From the NCBI RefSeq assembly GCF_009707465.1, contig NZ_CP046120.1, forward strand, positions 3,377,501 through 3,441,500: DNA of 64,000 bases, given 5' to 3'. A program made the translations under genes and the position numbers. Origin of the DNA: Novosphingobium sp. Gsoil 351 (GTDB taxonomy: Bacteria > Pseudomonadota > Alphaproteobacteria > Sphingomonadales > Sphingomonadaceae). The notes under the pieces were generated by a model. The model worked only from the letters and a program-made list of their open reading frames with translations. It did no database searches and was not told where the DNA came from. Shown piece by piece: positions 24,489-35,243 of the stretch; within the stretch, counting starts at the first letter, position 1; each line of letters starts with the position of its first letter.

Positions 24489-25605
24489 CCGCGACCCGCA
24501 GATCGACGTCGAGACAGCAACCCCGGTGGAAAGCCCGCTCGCTGCCCAAGCCGCCGAGAGCACCTCACCCGGCGTGGCCGAAGCGGAGCCGGCGAAGGCA
24601 CCCAACCGCCTGAGCCGGATCGCCCTGATGGGCATTGTGCCGCTGCTGGTTATCGGCGGCGGGCTGTTTTACTGGGAAAGCCTGCAAGGCAAAGTCTCGA
24701 CCGACAACGCCTATGTCCAGCAGGATAAAGTCGCGGTGAGCGCTGAGGTCGGAGGTCAGATCGTCTCGGTTGCCGTGCGCGAAGGCGGGCAGGTCAAGGC
24801 TGGCGACCTTCTGTTCACCGTCGATCCCGAGCCCTACCGGATCCAGATCGCGCAGGCCGATGCGGCGATTGCCAGCGCACAGGCCAATGCCACCGCGCTG
24901 GCGAATTCGTCCGAACTGTCGGGAGCGGACGTTGCCGCGGCGCGCGAGGATATCGGCTTCACGCAGGCCTCGTTCGAGCGTCAGCGCGCGCTTTGGCAAC
25001 GCGGGTTTACCACCAAGGCCGCCTACGATGCGGCTCAGCACCAGGTCGCCCAGGCGCGCGAGGAGTTGCGGCTGGCCGAAGCGAAGAGCGCCGAGGCCCG
25101 CGCCAAGCTGTCGACCGGCGCGCAGGTGCCGGGCGTCCTCCCCGCGATCGCCGCAGCGCAGGCGCAGCGTCGCGCCGCCCAACTCAACCTCGCGCGCACC
25201 GAAGTGCGCGCGCCGATGAGCGGCCGGATCACCCAGGCCGATCGCCTGCTCAAGGGCCAGCAAATCGTCTCGGGACTTCCCGTGGTCACGATCGTCGCGA
25301 ACGGACAGAGTTACGTCGAGGCTAATTTCAAGGAGACCGAACTGGCCGATATGCAGATCGGTGAACCCGCGCAGATCACCTTCGACGCCTATCCCGGCGT
25401 CAAGCTCAAGGGGCACGTCGCCTCGATCGGCGCCGGTACCGGTAGCGAGTTCTCGGTGCTGCCGGCGCAGAACGCGACCGGCAACTGGGTCAAGGTGACG
25501 CAGCGGGTGCCGGTGCGGATCGCCATCGACCAGGCCAGCCCGCGCCAGCTCATCGCCGGCATCTCCAGCCACGTGACCGTGTACACCGACGGCCGCCAGC
25601 ACTAG
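24481..25605 (+). CDS. emrA: HlyD/EmrA-family membrane fusion protein
   Basis: The periplasmic adaptor of a tripartite exporter, 374 residues. The cytoplasmic N-terminus is acidic and proline-rich (about 40 residues). One membrane segment follows (IALMGIVPLLVIGGGLFYW), then the biotinyl-lipoyl half STDNAYVQQDKVAVSAEVGG, a long alanine-rich coiled-coil hairpin (residues about 115-225), and the second lipoyl half with VRAPMSGRITQADRL. It overlaps the MarR gene and is followed six bases later by an EmrB-type permease, the normal EmrAB order. The symbol is by family only. Confidence 0.88.
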   Translation: MADRDPQIDVETATPVESPLAAQAAESTSPGVAEAEPAKAPNRLSRIALMGIVPLLVIGGGLFYWESLQGKVSTDNAYVQQDKVAVSAEVGGQIVSVAVREGGQVKAGDLLFTVDPEPYRIQIAQADAAIASAQANATALANSSELSGADVAAAREDIGFTQASFERQRALWQRGFTTKAAYDAAQHQVAQAREELRLAEAKSAEARAKLSTGAQVPGVLPAIAAAQAQRRAAQLNLARTEVRAPMSGRITQADRLLKGQQIVSGLPVVTIVANGQSYVEANFKETELADMQIGEPAQITFDAYPGVKLKGHVASIGAGTGSEFSVLPAQNATGNWVKVTQRVPVRIAIDQASPRQLIAGISSHVTVYTDGRQH

Positions 25606-25611
25606 CCGACC

Positions 25612-27210
25612 ATGGCCAGCGTGGCTTCATCAGGCTCAGCCCCGGTGCCGGTCGCTGTAAGCCCGCCGCAGCTCGCCGATGTCGCGGCGCTACCGGTACG
25701 CAACACGATGTTCGTGGTCGTCGGGATCATGACCGCTTCGCTGCTGCAGATCCTCGACACCACGATTGCAAACGTCGCAATTCCGCACATGCAGGCCGCG
25801 CTCGGCGCCACTCCCGACGAGATCAGCTGGGTTCTGACCAGCTATATCGTCGCAAGCGCGGTGGCGATGCCGATGACCGGCTGGCTGGCCGACCGGGTTG
25901 GCTCGCGGCGCTTGTTCATTCTTTCTACCGCAGGATTCGTCATCGCCTCGATGTTGTGCGGGATGGCCCAGAACATCACCGAGATGGTCTTGTTCCGGGC
26001 GCTGCAGGGCGCTTCGGGGGCGTTCATCTCCCCGCTGAGCCAGGCGGCGATGCTCGACATCAACAAGCCGTCGCGCCAGCCGCAGATGATGGCGGTGTGG
26101 GGAATGGGGGTGATGATCGGGCCGATCCTGGGGCCGATCATCGGGGGGACTCTCACCGAGAACTGGAACTGGCGCTGGTGCTTCTATGTCAACGTTCCGC
26201 TGGGCGCGCTGGCGTTGTTCATCCTCATCGCGCGGCTGCCATCACGCCCGATCGAGAAAAAGCGGTTCGACATGTTCGGCTTCGCGATGATCGCGATCGC
26301 CATCGGCGCGCTGCAGTTGCTGCTCGATCGCGGCAACCAGATCGACTGGTTCGATTCGCTTGAGGCCTGGATATACGTGGCGGCAATCGTCAGTGCGGTG
26401 TGGATCGGCGCGATCCACTTCACCACGACCAAGCAGCCGACGCTGTTTAATCCGGCGCTGTTCGCCAACTCCAATTTCCTGGTCGCACTGATGTTCATGA
26501 TCGCGCTGGGCGTGGTGATGTTCGCGACGATGGCGCTGTTGCCGCCGATGTTGCAGCGCCTGTTCGGCTATTCGGTGATCGATACCGGCTGGGTGCTGAT
26601 GCCGCGCGGCGTGGGAACGTTGATCAGCATGCAGATTTCCGGGCTCCTCGTCCGCCGCGGGGTGGATGCGCGTGTGCTGGTCGTGACGGGCTTCGTGCTG
26701 GCGACGCTGTCGTTCTGGCAAATGTCCGCGTTCTCGCTGGGTACAGACCAGTATCACATCGTCCTTTCAGGGCTGATCCAGGGTTTGGGAATGGGGCTGG
26801 TGTTCATCCCGCTCAACACCGTGGCGTTCGCTACGCTCGAGCCGTACCTGCGCACCGAGGGATCGAGCTTGCTCAACCTGTTCCGCTCGCTGGGGGCCTC
26901 TGTCGGCATCTCCATCACCACCGCGCTGCTGGCGCGCAATCTCCAGCAAAGCCACTCCGACCTGGCGTCGCACGTGACCGCTTCGGTTACCGACCTGATC
27001 GATTTTTCAACGGTCGACCGGTTCCAGCAGTTGGGCACGACCGCCATGAGCATGGTCGATGCCGAGGTGAACCGCCAGGCGGCGATGATCGCCTACATCG
27101 ACAATTTTCACTTGATGATGTGGCTTAGCGTTATGGCGATGCCGCTTGCGCTGCTCCTGCGCGCCTCACGCGGCGCCCCGAGCGCGAGCCAGGCCGATAT
27201 TCCGCACTAG
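25612..27210 (+). CDS. emrB: DHA2-family MFS drug:H+ antiporter (EmrB/QacA-like)
   Basis: A 14-helix exporter of 532 residues. Helix 1 carries LQILDTTIANVAIPHMQ, the DHA2 motif D1. The loop 2-3 motif is GWLADRVGSRRLF. FRALQGASGAFISPLS follows, and motif C is in GVMIGPILGPIIGGTLTE. It pumps hydrophobic toxic compounds together with the adjacent adaptor and an outer-membrane factor. A candidate outer-membrane factor is the convergent gene at 27211, although that one is linked to the RND pump. The stop TAG is directly adjacent to that gene's stop (CTAGCTAG), with no spacer. Regulated with the MarR gene upstream. Confidence 0.92.
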   Translation: MASVASSGSAPVPVAVSPPQLADVAALPVRNTMFVVVGIMTASLLQILDTTIANVAIPHMQAALGATPDEISWVLTSYIVASAVAMPMTGWLADRVGSRRLFILSTAGFVIASMLCGMAQNITEMVLFRALQGASGAFISPLSQAAMLDINKPSRQPQMMAVWGMGVMIGPILGPIIGGTLTENWNWRWCFYVNVPLGALALFILIARLPSRPIEKKRFDMFGFAMIAIAIGALQLLLDRGNQIDWFDSLEAWIYVAAIVSAVWIGAIHFTTTKQPTLFNPALFANSNFLVALMFMIALGVVMFATMALLPPMLQRLFGYSVIDTGWVLMPRGVGTLISMQISGLLVRRGVDARVLVVTGFVLATLSFWQMSAFSLGTDQYHIVLSGLIQGLGMGLVFIPLNTVAFATLEPYLRTEGSSLLNLFRSLGASVGISITTALLARNLQQSHSDLASHVTASVTDLIDFSTVDRFQQLGTTAMSMVDAEVNRQAAMIAYIDNFHLMMWLSVMAMPLALLLRASRGAPSASQADIPH

Positions 27211-28644
27211 CTAGCGCGTAGGCCGGGTGGCGAGCGCGGCATCGGCGCCCACTGCGCGGTAGATGTCGGCGCGGTTGGTGGCGCGCACGAATTGCCCGGC
27301 GACCAACGCCCGGCGTGTCGAATAGAGCGCTTGCTGCGCGGTCAGCGATGTCAGGTAGCTGTCAATCCCGCCCCGAAAGCGCAATTCGGCGAGGTGCGCG
27401 TTGTCCGCCGCCGCCGTCTGGTTGGCGGCGAGCGCCGCGATTTGCGCGTCGATTGTGCCGCGCCGGGCGAGCGCATCGGCGACATCGCGAAATGCAGTCT
27501 GGATCGCCTTGCGGTAGGTCGCAAGCAGCGCATCGCGCTGGGCTTCGCTGAGCGCGACGTTGGCTTTGCCCGCGCCCGCGCGAAAAATCGGATAGGCGAG
27601 GTCGGCGGCGCCCGACCAGTTGAAAGCGCCCCCGGTGAACAGCGCACCCAGCGCGTCCGAGGCGAAGCCGAACAGGCCCGTCAACGAAATCCTAGGGAAC
27701 AGATCGGCCCGCGCCGCGCCGATGTCGCCGTTGGCGGCGCGCAAGTTGTACTCGGCTTCGACCACGTCGGGACGGCGCAACAGGACGGTCGAATCTAGTC
27801 CGGCGGGAATGTCTGCGAGGCGGGCGGAGGCGTCGGAAATCGAAGCGGCGAGTAGCGCCGGGTCGATCGGCGCGCCGACCAGCAGTTGCAACGCGTTGAC
27901 GTCCTGCGCGATCGCGGTGGTCTGGACGGCGACATCGGCCTCGGCGGTGTGGAGCGTGAGTTCGGCCTGGCGCAGATCGGTGCGCGGGGCGATCCCGCCG
28001 TCAAGCCGCTTGCGGGTGAGCTCGACCACTTTGCCCTGGGTGGCGACGGTATCCTTCGCTACGCCGAGCAGGCTCTGGTCGGCGGCGTGGTTGAGCCAGG
28101 CGTCGGCAACGTCGGCGACCAGCGCGAGGCGCACCGCTTGCGCGGCGGAATCGCTGGCGAGATAGCGATCGCGCGCCGCATCGGTGAGCGAACGGGCGCG
28201 ACCGAACAGGTCGATCTCGTAGCCGGTGACCGCCAGATCGGCGGTGAAGGAACTCCGCGCGCTTCCTCCACTCGGGTTTCCGGTGCCCGCGTTGCCGGGC
28301 GAAGATCCTCCGTCCGACCGCCGCGCGCCCAGGCTGGCGTCGAGCTGGGGCAACCGATCAGCGCGCTGGATCCGGTACCGGGCACGGGCGGCGGCAATGT
28401 TGGCGACTGCGTGAGCGACATCTTGGTTGTTGGCCAGCGCTTCCTCGATGAGCGTCAGCAGCCGCGGATCGGCGAAGACCTGGCGGTAGTCGTAGCGCGG
28501 CAGCGGGGCGAGGCTTTGCGCGAGGTAGGCGTCGCCCGACGGCCAGCCCAGCGGAACCGGCAGCGCGGTCTGCCGATAGGGCGGGGCGAGCGAGCAGCCC
28601 GCAAGCGCTGCGGCCGAGAGCGCCATTCCCAACCCGCGGATCAT
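27211..28644 (-). CDS. NodT/OprM-family outer-membrane efflux lipoprotein
   Basis: The outer-membrane channel of a tripartite efflux pump, 477 residues. The lipoprotein signal is [17 protein letters not shown] with the modified cysteine at residue 17. The two OEP repeats start at about residues 60 and 270. Typical stretches are [38 protein letters not shown] (trimmed) and [23 protein letters not shown] 28644 overlaps the RND pump stop (ATGA), giving the order adaptor, pump, outer-membrane factor. Functions with those two at the envelope. A much longer upstream reading frame is an out-of-frame shadow of the pump gene. Confidence 0.9.
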   Translation of the reverse strand: MIRGLGMALSAAALAGCSLAPPYRQTALPVPLGWPSGDAYLAQSLAPLPRYDYRQVFADPRLLTLIEEALANNQDVAHAVANIAAARARYRIQRADRLPQLDASLGARRSDGGSSPGNAGTGNPSGGSARSSFTADLAVTGYEIDLFGRARSLTDAARDRYLASDSAAQAVRLALVADVADAWLNHAADQSLLGVAKDTVATQGKVVELTRKRLDGGIAPRTDLRQAELTLHTAEADVAVQTTAIAQDVNALQLLVGAPIDPALLAASISDASARLADIPAGLDSTVLLRRPDVVEAEYNLRAANGDIGAARADLFPRISLTGLFGFASDALGALFTGGAFNWSGAADLAYPIFRAGAGKANVALSEAQRDALLATYRKAIQTAFRDVADALARRGTIDAQIAALAANQTAAADNAHLAELRFRGGIDSYLTSLTAQQALYSTRRALVAGQFVRATNRADIYRAVGADAALATRPTR

Positions 28645-31600
28645 TCGGCCGGCTCCGGCTGCGGCTCGCTCGCGCCACCCCGGCGGCGCATCAGCTTGCG
28701 GAATGTGTCGCGGGTGGTCGTGCGCACCAGCACGAAGAAGAACGGGATGTAGAAGATCGCGAGCAGCGTTGCGGTCAGCATCCCGCCGATCACCGCGGTG
28801 CCGATCGCGATTCTGCTGTTGGCGCCGGCGCCGCTCGCCAACGCCAGCGGCATCACCCCGAAGATGAACGCGCAGCTCGTCATCAGGATCGGACGCAGAC
28901 GGATGCGCGCGGCATCGAGCGCGGCTTCGTAGGGGGATCTTCCCGCCTTCTCGGCCTGCTCCGCGAACTCGATCATCAGGATCGCATTCTTGGCCGCCAG
29001 CCCCATCGTCGTCAGCAGCCCGATCTGGAGGAACACGTCGTTCTCCAGCCCGCGCAACGTCACCGCCAGGATCGCGCCGACCAGGCCCAGCGGGATCACC
29101 AGCAGCACCGCCAGGGGGATCGACCAACTTTCGTAGAGCGCGGCAAGGCACAGGAAAACCACCAGCAGCGAAATCGCGTAGAGATAGGGCGCCTGACCCG
29201 ACGACAGCCGTTCCTGATGCGAAGCGCCCGACCACGCCACCGACACCCCGGGGTGCGATTCGATGATCCGCTGGATCGTGTCCATCGCGGTGCCCGAACT
29301 GGTGCCAGGAGCTGCTTGACCGCTGAGACTTTCATTGCGGACGCCGCCGAAGCGACTCAGGCTCGGCGGTGCGGCACTCCACCCGTTCTGCGCGATCGCC
29401 GAGAATGGCACCATCGCGCCGGTACTGCCGCGGACATACCACTGGGCGATATCCTCGGGGGCCGAGCGGTAGGGCGCGTCGCCCTGGACGTAGACCCGCT
29501 TGACCCGGCCGTTGTCGACGAAATCGTTGACGTAGCGTCCCCCCACGCGGTCGAGAGTGTGGTGTTGACGTCGGCCTGGCTGAGGCCGAGCACGGCGAGC
29601 CGCTGCGGATCGGTATCGACCTTGAGCGTCGGCTGGTCGGGCAGCGAGCTCAGGCGGACGTTGGCCAGGCTGCCGTCGGCGCGCGCTTCGGCGAGGATCG
29701 CGTCGCGGGTCGCCGCGAAATCCTGCTGGCTGAGGCGTCCGCTGTTGAGCAGTTCGGCGCTGAACCCGCTCGACTGGCCGAGGCCGCGCACCGCCGGGGG
29801 CACCGTCGCATAGAATTCCACATCGCGCAGCGGACCCATCGCCTGGGTCAACTGGCGGGTGACCGCCTCGGCCGAATGCTCGGAGCCCTTGCGCTCGGAC
29901 CAGTCCTTGAGCGCGAGGAACCCGCGGCCCGAGTTTTGGCCGCCGCCACCGCCACCGCCACCGCCGCCGCCACCGCCGGCGATGACCATCGCTTGAGCGA
30001 CGTCGGGCTGCCTGAGTACATACTTCTCGATCTTGAGCGCGGCATCGCGGGTCTGCTCCAACGTCGCACCGGCGGGCAGATTGAACTGCATCGCCGCATA
30101 CCCCTGGTCCTCGCTGGGGATGAACCCGGTCGGCAGGCGCAGGAACAGGAACGCCAGCAGCGCGGCTACGACCAGATAAATCACAGCAAACCGCTTGCGT
30201 CGCGCCAGTACGGTCCGGGCACGGTCGCGGTACCACCCCGAAAGGCGCCCGAAACGATCCTCGAACCAGTGGTGCATCCTGGCGCTCCATCGCGCGACGC
30301 GACCAGTCCCGGCTTCCTCGACCTCGCGGCGGCGAAGCAGAGTCGAGGTCAGCGCCGGGCTCAGGATCAGCGCGACGAACACCGACAGGACCATCGCAGA
30401 GACGATCGTCAGCGAAAACTGGCGGTAGATCACCCCGGTCGATCCGCCGAAGAACGCCATCGGCAGGAACACCGCCGAGAGCACCATCGCGATCGCGACC
30501 AGCGCCACCTGGATTTCCTTCATCGAGGCGATGGTCGCCTCGCGCGGGGACATGCCGGGGTTCTCTTGCATCAGCCGCTCGACGTTCTCGACCACCACGA
30601 TCGCGTCGTCGACCAGCAGCCCGATCGCGAGGACCATCCCGAACAGCGTCAGAGTGTTGATAGTGAACCCGGCGACCGCAAATACTCCCAGAGTGCCGAG
30701 CAACACCACCGGCACCGCGATCGCCGGGATGAGCGTGGCCCGCCAGCTCTGGAGGAAGAAGAAGATCACCAGCACAACGAGGACCACCGCTTCCGCCAGC
30801 GTGGTGACGACGTCCTCGACCGACTTCTTGATGAAGATCGTCGAATCGTTGGGGTAGGAATACCTCCAGCCCTCCGGGAAATCCCTGGCCCGTGCGGCGA
30901 TCTCGGCCTTGACCAGCTCGGCGGTCTTGAGCGCGTCGGCGCCCGGCGCGAGGCTGACCGAAATGCCGACGCCGGGATGGCCGTTGACGCGGATCGCGGT
31001 GCCGTAATTCTCCGCCCCCAGTTCGATCCGCGCGACGTCGGCGAGCCTCACGGTCGATGCGTCGGGCCGGGTCTTGACCACGATCTGGGCGAACTGTTCG
31101 GGTGTGGTCAGCCGCGATTGCGCGGTGAGCGTGGCGTCGAGCCGCTGGCCCGGCGCGTTGGGGGTGCCGCCGACCTCGCCGCCCGCAACCTCGGCGTTCT
31201 GCGCGGTGATCGCGGCGATCACGTCGCCGGGCATCAGCTGATAGCCCGCAAGCCGCGCGGGATCGAGCCACACCCGCATCGCGTGCTGCGATCCGAACAC
31301 GTTGGTTTCGCCAACGCCGGGAACGCGCCCGATCGGCTCCTGCAGATTGGACACCAGGTAGTCGGCGATGTCGACGCTCTGGGAGCGGTCGGTGGTGTCG
31401 CTGATCGCCGCGATCAGTAGGAAGTCGGGGCTCGACTTGGTCACCGTCAGGCCCTGTTGCTGGACCTGCTGGGGTAAGCGGCTGAGCGACTGCTGGACCT
31501 TGTTCTGGACCTGGACCTGGGCAATGTCCGGGTCGGTCCCCTTCTCGAACGTGGCGCTTATCGAGACCGCGCCGCGCGACGAGGAGTTCGAGCTGAAATA

Positions 31601-31828
31601 GAGCAGCCCGTCGATTCCGGTGAGCTGCTGCTCGATCACCTGGGTGACGCTGTTCTCCAGCGTCGCGGCCGAGGCGCCGGGGTAGTTCGCGCGAATGTTG
31701 ACCTGCGGCGGGGCGATGTCGGGAAACTGCTCGACCGGCAGCGTACGCAATGCGGCGAGCCCTGCGAGCATGACGATGATCGCGATCACCCAGGCGAAGA
31801 TCGGCCGGTTGATGAAGATCCGCGACAT
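28641..31828 (-). CDS. RND multidrug efflux pump (AcrB/MexB-like), apparent frameshift
   Basis: The inner-membrane proton-driven pump of a tripartite exporter. The N-terminus is [20 protein letters not shown]. The HAE1 signature follows, with [20 protein letters not shown] (trimmed), and transmembrane helix 4 contains [17 protein letters not shown] with the proton-relay aspartates. After [14 protein letters not shown] the frame must shift to reach [20 protein letters not shown] and the C-terminal domain. The shift point is a run of six C on the plus strand (29539-29544); seven would restore the full length of about 1060 residues. A 13-glycine stretch (GGC/GGT repeats near 29940-29980) in the porter domain is unusual. 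Homopolymer error or a real slip are both possible. Confidence 0.88.
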
Positions 31829-31837
31829 CGCGGCCCG

Positions 31838-33043
31838 TCAGTTCTTGGTCTGCTTGGCCGGGCGTCTGCCCGGGGTCTGCGGCGCGCTTTCGGGCACCGG
31901 CTTGACCGGCTGGCCCTGCTTGACCTTGCCCAGCCCCTGGGTCAGCACCCGCTCGCCCGGCTTGAGCCCCGCGGTGACCACCCAGTTCGCGCCGACGGTC
32001 CGCGTCGCGGTGACCGCGCGCTGCATCGCCCTGTTGCCCGCGCCTAGCACATAGACCCGCGCGTTCCCCGACGGATCGCGGCTGAGCGCGGTCTGCGGGA
32101 CAAGGTAGGCGTCGCTCAGCACCGTCTGGGCGAACTTCGCGCGCACGAACATACCCGGCAGCAGCAAGCCCTGCGGGTTGGGGAACTCGGCGCGCAAGGT
32201 GACCGATCCGGTCGCGGGATCGACCGTGATCTCGGAAAAGCGCAGCTTGCCCGCAAATCCGTACTCGCTGCCGTCGTCGAGCAGCAAGCGGACCTCGGCA
32301 GTCATCGGCGCGGCGCCGTTGCCGCCCATCCGGCGACGCAGCGCGACGAGATCGGCAGCGCTTTCCTGGATGTCGACATAGACCGGATCGAGCACCGCGA
32401 TCGTGGCCAGAGGATCGCTTTGCGCCGACGTCACCAGCGCGCCCTCGGTGAACGCCGAGCGCCCGATCCGGCCCGAAATCGGCGCGGGGACGGTGGTGAA
32501 GCGCAAGTTGATTCGCGCGGTGTTGAGCGCCGCCCGGTTCTGCGCGACCACCGCGCGGCCGACGCGCGCCGAGGCTGCGACATCGGTGTATTCCTGCTGC
32601 GAGACGGCTTGCTCGGACGCTAGTGGAGCGTAGCGCGCGGCCTTGGTCTGCGCCGCGCTCGCGCTGGCCTGGGCACTGGCAAGGTTGGCCTCGGCCTGCG
32701 CGGTCGCGGCGCGGTAGAGACTCGGATCGATCTGGAACAGCGGCTGGCCCTGGCGGACGTAGGAGCCCTCCGCGAACAATCGCCGCTGGATCACCCCGGT
32801 CACCTGCGGCCGCACCTCGGCGCTGCGCGAGGCGGCGACCCGTCCGGCCAGCTCGGTCTCGAGCGGCACCGCGGCGGGCTGGACCACGCGATAGCCCACC
32901 TGCAGCGGGCCTTTGTCGCCACGTTTCCCATCCTGCGCGGGGGCGCTGCACGCGGCGAGCACCGCGAGGGGGAAGATCAACGTCAAGACCCGCTTGGGCG
33001 AAGGCCGTCCGTGGCGGGGTAGGGAGGACGTGAGAGCCAGCAT
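31838..33043 (-). CDS. RND periplasmic adaptor lipoprotein (AcrA/MexA-like)
   Basis: The membrane fusion protein of the RND pump, about 401 residues. The lipobox is LAAC within [17 protein letters not shown]. The lipoyl half is [20 protein letters not shown]. The coiled-coil hairpin spans residues about 105-165, with [20 protein letters not shown]. The second lipoyl half is [20 protein letters not shown] and the C-terminal part is beta-rich. ATG 33043 gives a normal signal peptide; an ATG at 33079 is possible. Nine bases separate it from the pump gene. It is the last core-genome gene before the island. Confidence 0.9.
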   Translation of the reverse strand: MLALTSSLPRHGRPSPKRVLTLIFPLAVLAACSAPAQDGKRGDKGPLQVGYRVVQPAAVPLETELAGRVAASRSAEVRPQVTGVIQRRLFAEGSYVRQGQPLFQIDPSLYRAATAQAEANLASAQASASAAQTKAARYAPLASEQAVSQQEYTDVAASARVGRAVVAQNRAALNTARINLRFTTVPAPISGRIGRSAFTEGALVTSAQSDPLATIAVLDPVYVDIQESAADLVALRRRMGGNGAAPMTAEVRLLLDDGSEYGFAGKLRFSEITVDPATGSVTLRAEFPNPQGLLLPGMFVRAKFAQTVLSDAYLVPQTALSRDPSGNARVYVLGAGNRAMQRAVTATRTVGANWVVTAGLKPGERVLTQGLGKVKQGQPVKPVPESAPQTPGRRPAKQTKN

Positions 33044-33133
33044 TGCTTTTGCCCCTGCCGGGCCGCCCGGATTTTTCAAGTAACCAATTGTCGCGATGCG
33101 GCAAACCGGATCGGCGGGATCGGATGGGAGAGG

Positions 33134-33151
33134 CTGGCTGGGGCGGCAGGA
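33134..33151. repeat. attL: 18-bp copy of the tRNA-Gln 3' end
   Basis: CTGGCTGGGGCGGCAGGA at 33134-33151 is identical to 54772-54789, which is the 3' end of the tRNA-Gln gene plus one flanking base. The bases on both sides differ between copies, so the repeat is exactly 18 bp. It marks the distal end of the integrated island. Confidence 0.88.
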
Positions 33152-33224
33152 GCCTTAGCCAGAAATCCGCGCCCCAGCAATTCGGCCATTCCTAGCCTTT
33201 CAAGCGGCGCCGCTCGAGGTTTCT

Positions 33225-33232
33225 CTGTAGCA
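33225..33232 (+). promoter_or_regulatory. Candidate integrase arm site, left end
   Basis: CTGTAGCA lies about 75 bp inside attL, within a 14-bp match (TTTCTCTGTAGCAG, 33220-33233) to 54684-54697 near attR. Repeats of this kind inside both ends of an integrative element fit arm-type integrase binding sites. Confidence 0.45.
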
Positions 33233-33305
33233 GTCGGCTGGTGCAACCCGTCAATGGTCATTCGTGAGCCGCGTCGCCCTTTCGATGCGGGGTCCACCGT
33301 CGCGA

Positions 33306-34078
33306 TCAGAAGAGTGGATTGAGCAGTCTCGGCTCACTGGCTTTCAACCGGTCGAGCATCGTGTTGACGTAGAACATGTCAGGGTTGGCGACCGCGGGTA
33401 GAACGACGACGGCGTAGTCGGGCAGTTCGCGGTCGAGAGTGAAGACAACCAGGCCGACCCCGTGGATGCTGCACAGCGACGTCAGCCGATTCATGTCGCC
33501 GCTGGTCGTCGTGCGGGGCACGACGATGTAGCTTTTGTGGCTGAACAGGCAATAGGCGACCGCCTGGCCGAAGGCGACCACGGGCTGCGCAGGCGTCGCC
33601 TTGATCTCTGCGGTGACGATCTGGGGCTCAAACTTGAAGATGTCCTGCGCGCGCGGGCGTAGTACGCCGATCACGTCGGGTGTGCCCCACTTGCCGCCCA
33701 GGCTGCTGCCGCCGAGCGCGCTGGCGACGGTCACTTCGTCATTCTCCTCCAGCCATTCGGCAAAGCTGGCATAGAAATCCTGCTCGGTCAGCATGCCTGC
33801 GCTTGGTCTCTCTGCATCGGCAGCCTCACTGGTCACGTCTTCCGCAGCGGTACGAGCCTCGGTGTCTTCGGTGGAGACATCGGCTTCGGCAAAGCGGGCA
33901 AGCTGATAGGTACCGCGGGCGATCTTCACGATGCCGTCGCCACGCTGGAATAGGTGGTGCGTTGCACCGCGGATTGGGTTGAGCGGCGTCTCGGGATGCT
34001 CGGCGGCTACCGCCTTCAGCACCTCGGCCTAACGCCTCGGGTCGCATCCTCGATCTGCTTGCCGTTCAGTTTCGCCAT
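33306..34078 (-). CDS. PD-(D/E)XK nuclease-fold protein with N-terminal HTH-like part, apparent frameshift
   Basis: The fourth gene of the type I restriction locus. ATG 34078 opens AKLNGKQIEDATR, then a frame change near 34030 is needed to reach EVLKAVAAEHPETPLNPIRG. A single base lost in GTTAGG (GTTAAGG expected) would do it; otherwise translation starts at a GTG at 34022. The N-terminal part (RGATHHLFQRGDGIVKIARGTYQL) resembles a HARE-type winged helix. The C-terminal half has TPDVIGVLRP and FEPQIVTAEIKATP, a D...E-x-K nuclease pattern, followed by AYCLFSHKSYIVVP. Similar proteins accompany type I systems, but their role is unsettled; a modification-dependent nuclease or regulator is possible. 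Confidence 0.65.
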
Positions 34079-34094
34079 GGTTGTGCCCCCTTGT

Positions 34095-35243
34095 TCATCC
34101 ACCCGCGCCCGTGCCGAAGGAATTGTTCAGCATCGCGGGAAGCAGCGCCTTCACCGCTGCTAGGCTATCACGCCGAGCTTCTAGGACGGTGTTGCGACGA
34201 TGGAGCAAGGCGCGGATAAATGCTTGATCTTTGGGTGAGGGGATCGGCATTTTTAACTCAAGAAATCGGCTGGGCTGGATGCGACGGCGACGCATGTTCG
34301 TGCCCGAACTCGCAGAGCGGAGCATCGGCAACACCCGCGGGTCGCGGAAAAATGTGTCAACTACAGCTGGCTGTACGACATCGGCATCGATCTCGAAGAC
34401 CGGAAACTCTGGTGACACCACCAATCCGTTGCATTCCGGCGAAACAATGCCGAGCGCACCTTCCCACGCCATCAGCTTCGGATAGATGAAGTCGTCAGTT
34501 TTGATGCGCGTTAGGGTGGGATAGCTGAAGGTCGAGCCAGCCTTCACTTCAGAACGGAAGATGCCGCGGCCAAAACTGAAGACGCCAGCGAATGCGTAAT
34601 CAGTAGCAGGGTCAACGCGCACATCGAGCGGCCGCTGCTGAAGAAAGGACCCGCACGACACCCAGGCGTTTGCATCTTCACCGGCCCGCCAAATGATATT
34701 ACGCGCAGCCTGAAGCAAATCTTGATGTACTTCGTCGATCAGCTTTTCGGCCCGTGTCACGGCAGTCGCGGCCGTATCTAGCTGCGCCACGATCCGGCGC
34801 TGCTCGCAGAGCGGCGGGAGCGGCATAGTATATTGCAACACGCTGCCGGGCCGGATGGCTGCATAATTGGTGGAGCCAACTGCGCGCACCTGATTGAAAA
34901 ACCGACCGGTACGCGAAAACCAACCCAGATATTCTCGGTCCAGCTCCGCCTCATCGACCTCGAACAGGAAATAGTGGCTACTGACCACAGCGCCTTCAAG
35001 CGACGAAGGGACCAACCCATATCCGCCCGCCTTCGCGTCGATCTCGGCCACGAGAAAGTCGCCAGCGCGACAAACCTGCTGCTTCTTGGTCTTGATTTCT
35101 CCTCCGGGGACAGCGTCTCGCAAAACGACACCACGGGCGCTGGTCTGCACGCGGCAGCGCTTGTATGTGACGTCATCATCGATGGTGATGAACGATTTGC
35201 GCTGGCGGATGACTTCGCCAAGCGGAACCTCTTTCCACGTCAT
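34095..35243 (-). CDS. hsdS: Type I restriction enzyme specificity subunit HsdS
   Basis: Gives the sequence specificity of the HsdR2M2S complex, 382 residues. It has two target-recognition domains with partly repeated architecture. The first runs from PLGEVIRQRKSF to LQYTMPLPPLCEQRRIVAQL, where the conserved end of a TRD meets the coiled-coil spacer (residues about 130-165). The second ends with RIQPSRFLELKMPIPSPKDQ and the second helix. ATG 35243 overlaps the hsdM stop (ATGA). It lies between hsdM and the PD-(D/E)XK gene. The recognition sequence cannot be predicted from this reading. Confidence 0.93.
   Translation of the reverse strand: MTWKEVPLGEVIRQRKSFITIDDDVTYKRCRVQTSARGVVLRDAVPGGEIKTKKQQVCRAGDFLVAEIDAKAGGYGLVPSSLEGAVVSSHYFLFEVDEAELDREYLGWFSRTGRFFNQVRAVGSTNYAAIRPGSVLQYTMPLPPLCEQRRIVAQLDTAATAVTRAEKLIDEVHQDLLQAARNIIWRAGEDANAWVSCGSFLQQRPLDVRVDPATDYAFAGVFSFGRGIFRSEVKAGSTFSYPTLTRIKTDDFIYPKLMAWEGALGIVSPECNGLVVSPEFPVFEIDADVVQPAVVDTFFRDPRVLPMLRSASSGTNMRRRRIQPSRFLELKMPIPSPKDQAFIRALLHRRNTVLEARRDSLAAVKALLPAMLNNSFGTGAGG

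Noticed and set aside
29235..33104. A 1487-codon minus-strand reading frame over the RND genes
   Set aside because: Only its last part (after about 29540) is real RND sequence; the rest is an arginine-rich shadow of the adaptor and pump genes in another frame.
33076..33297. Minus-strand ORF of 73 codons across attL
   Set aside because: It spans the 18-bp attachment repeat and junction DNA, with no domain; a gene across an integration joint is unlikely.
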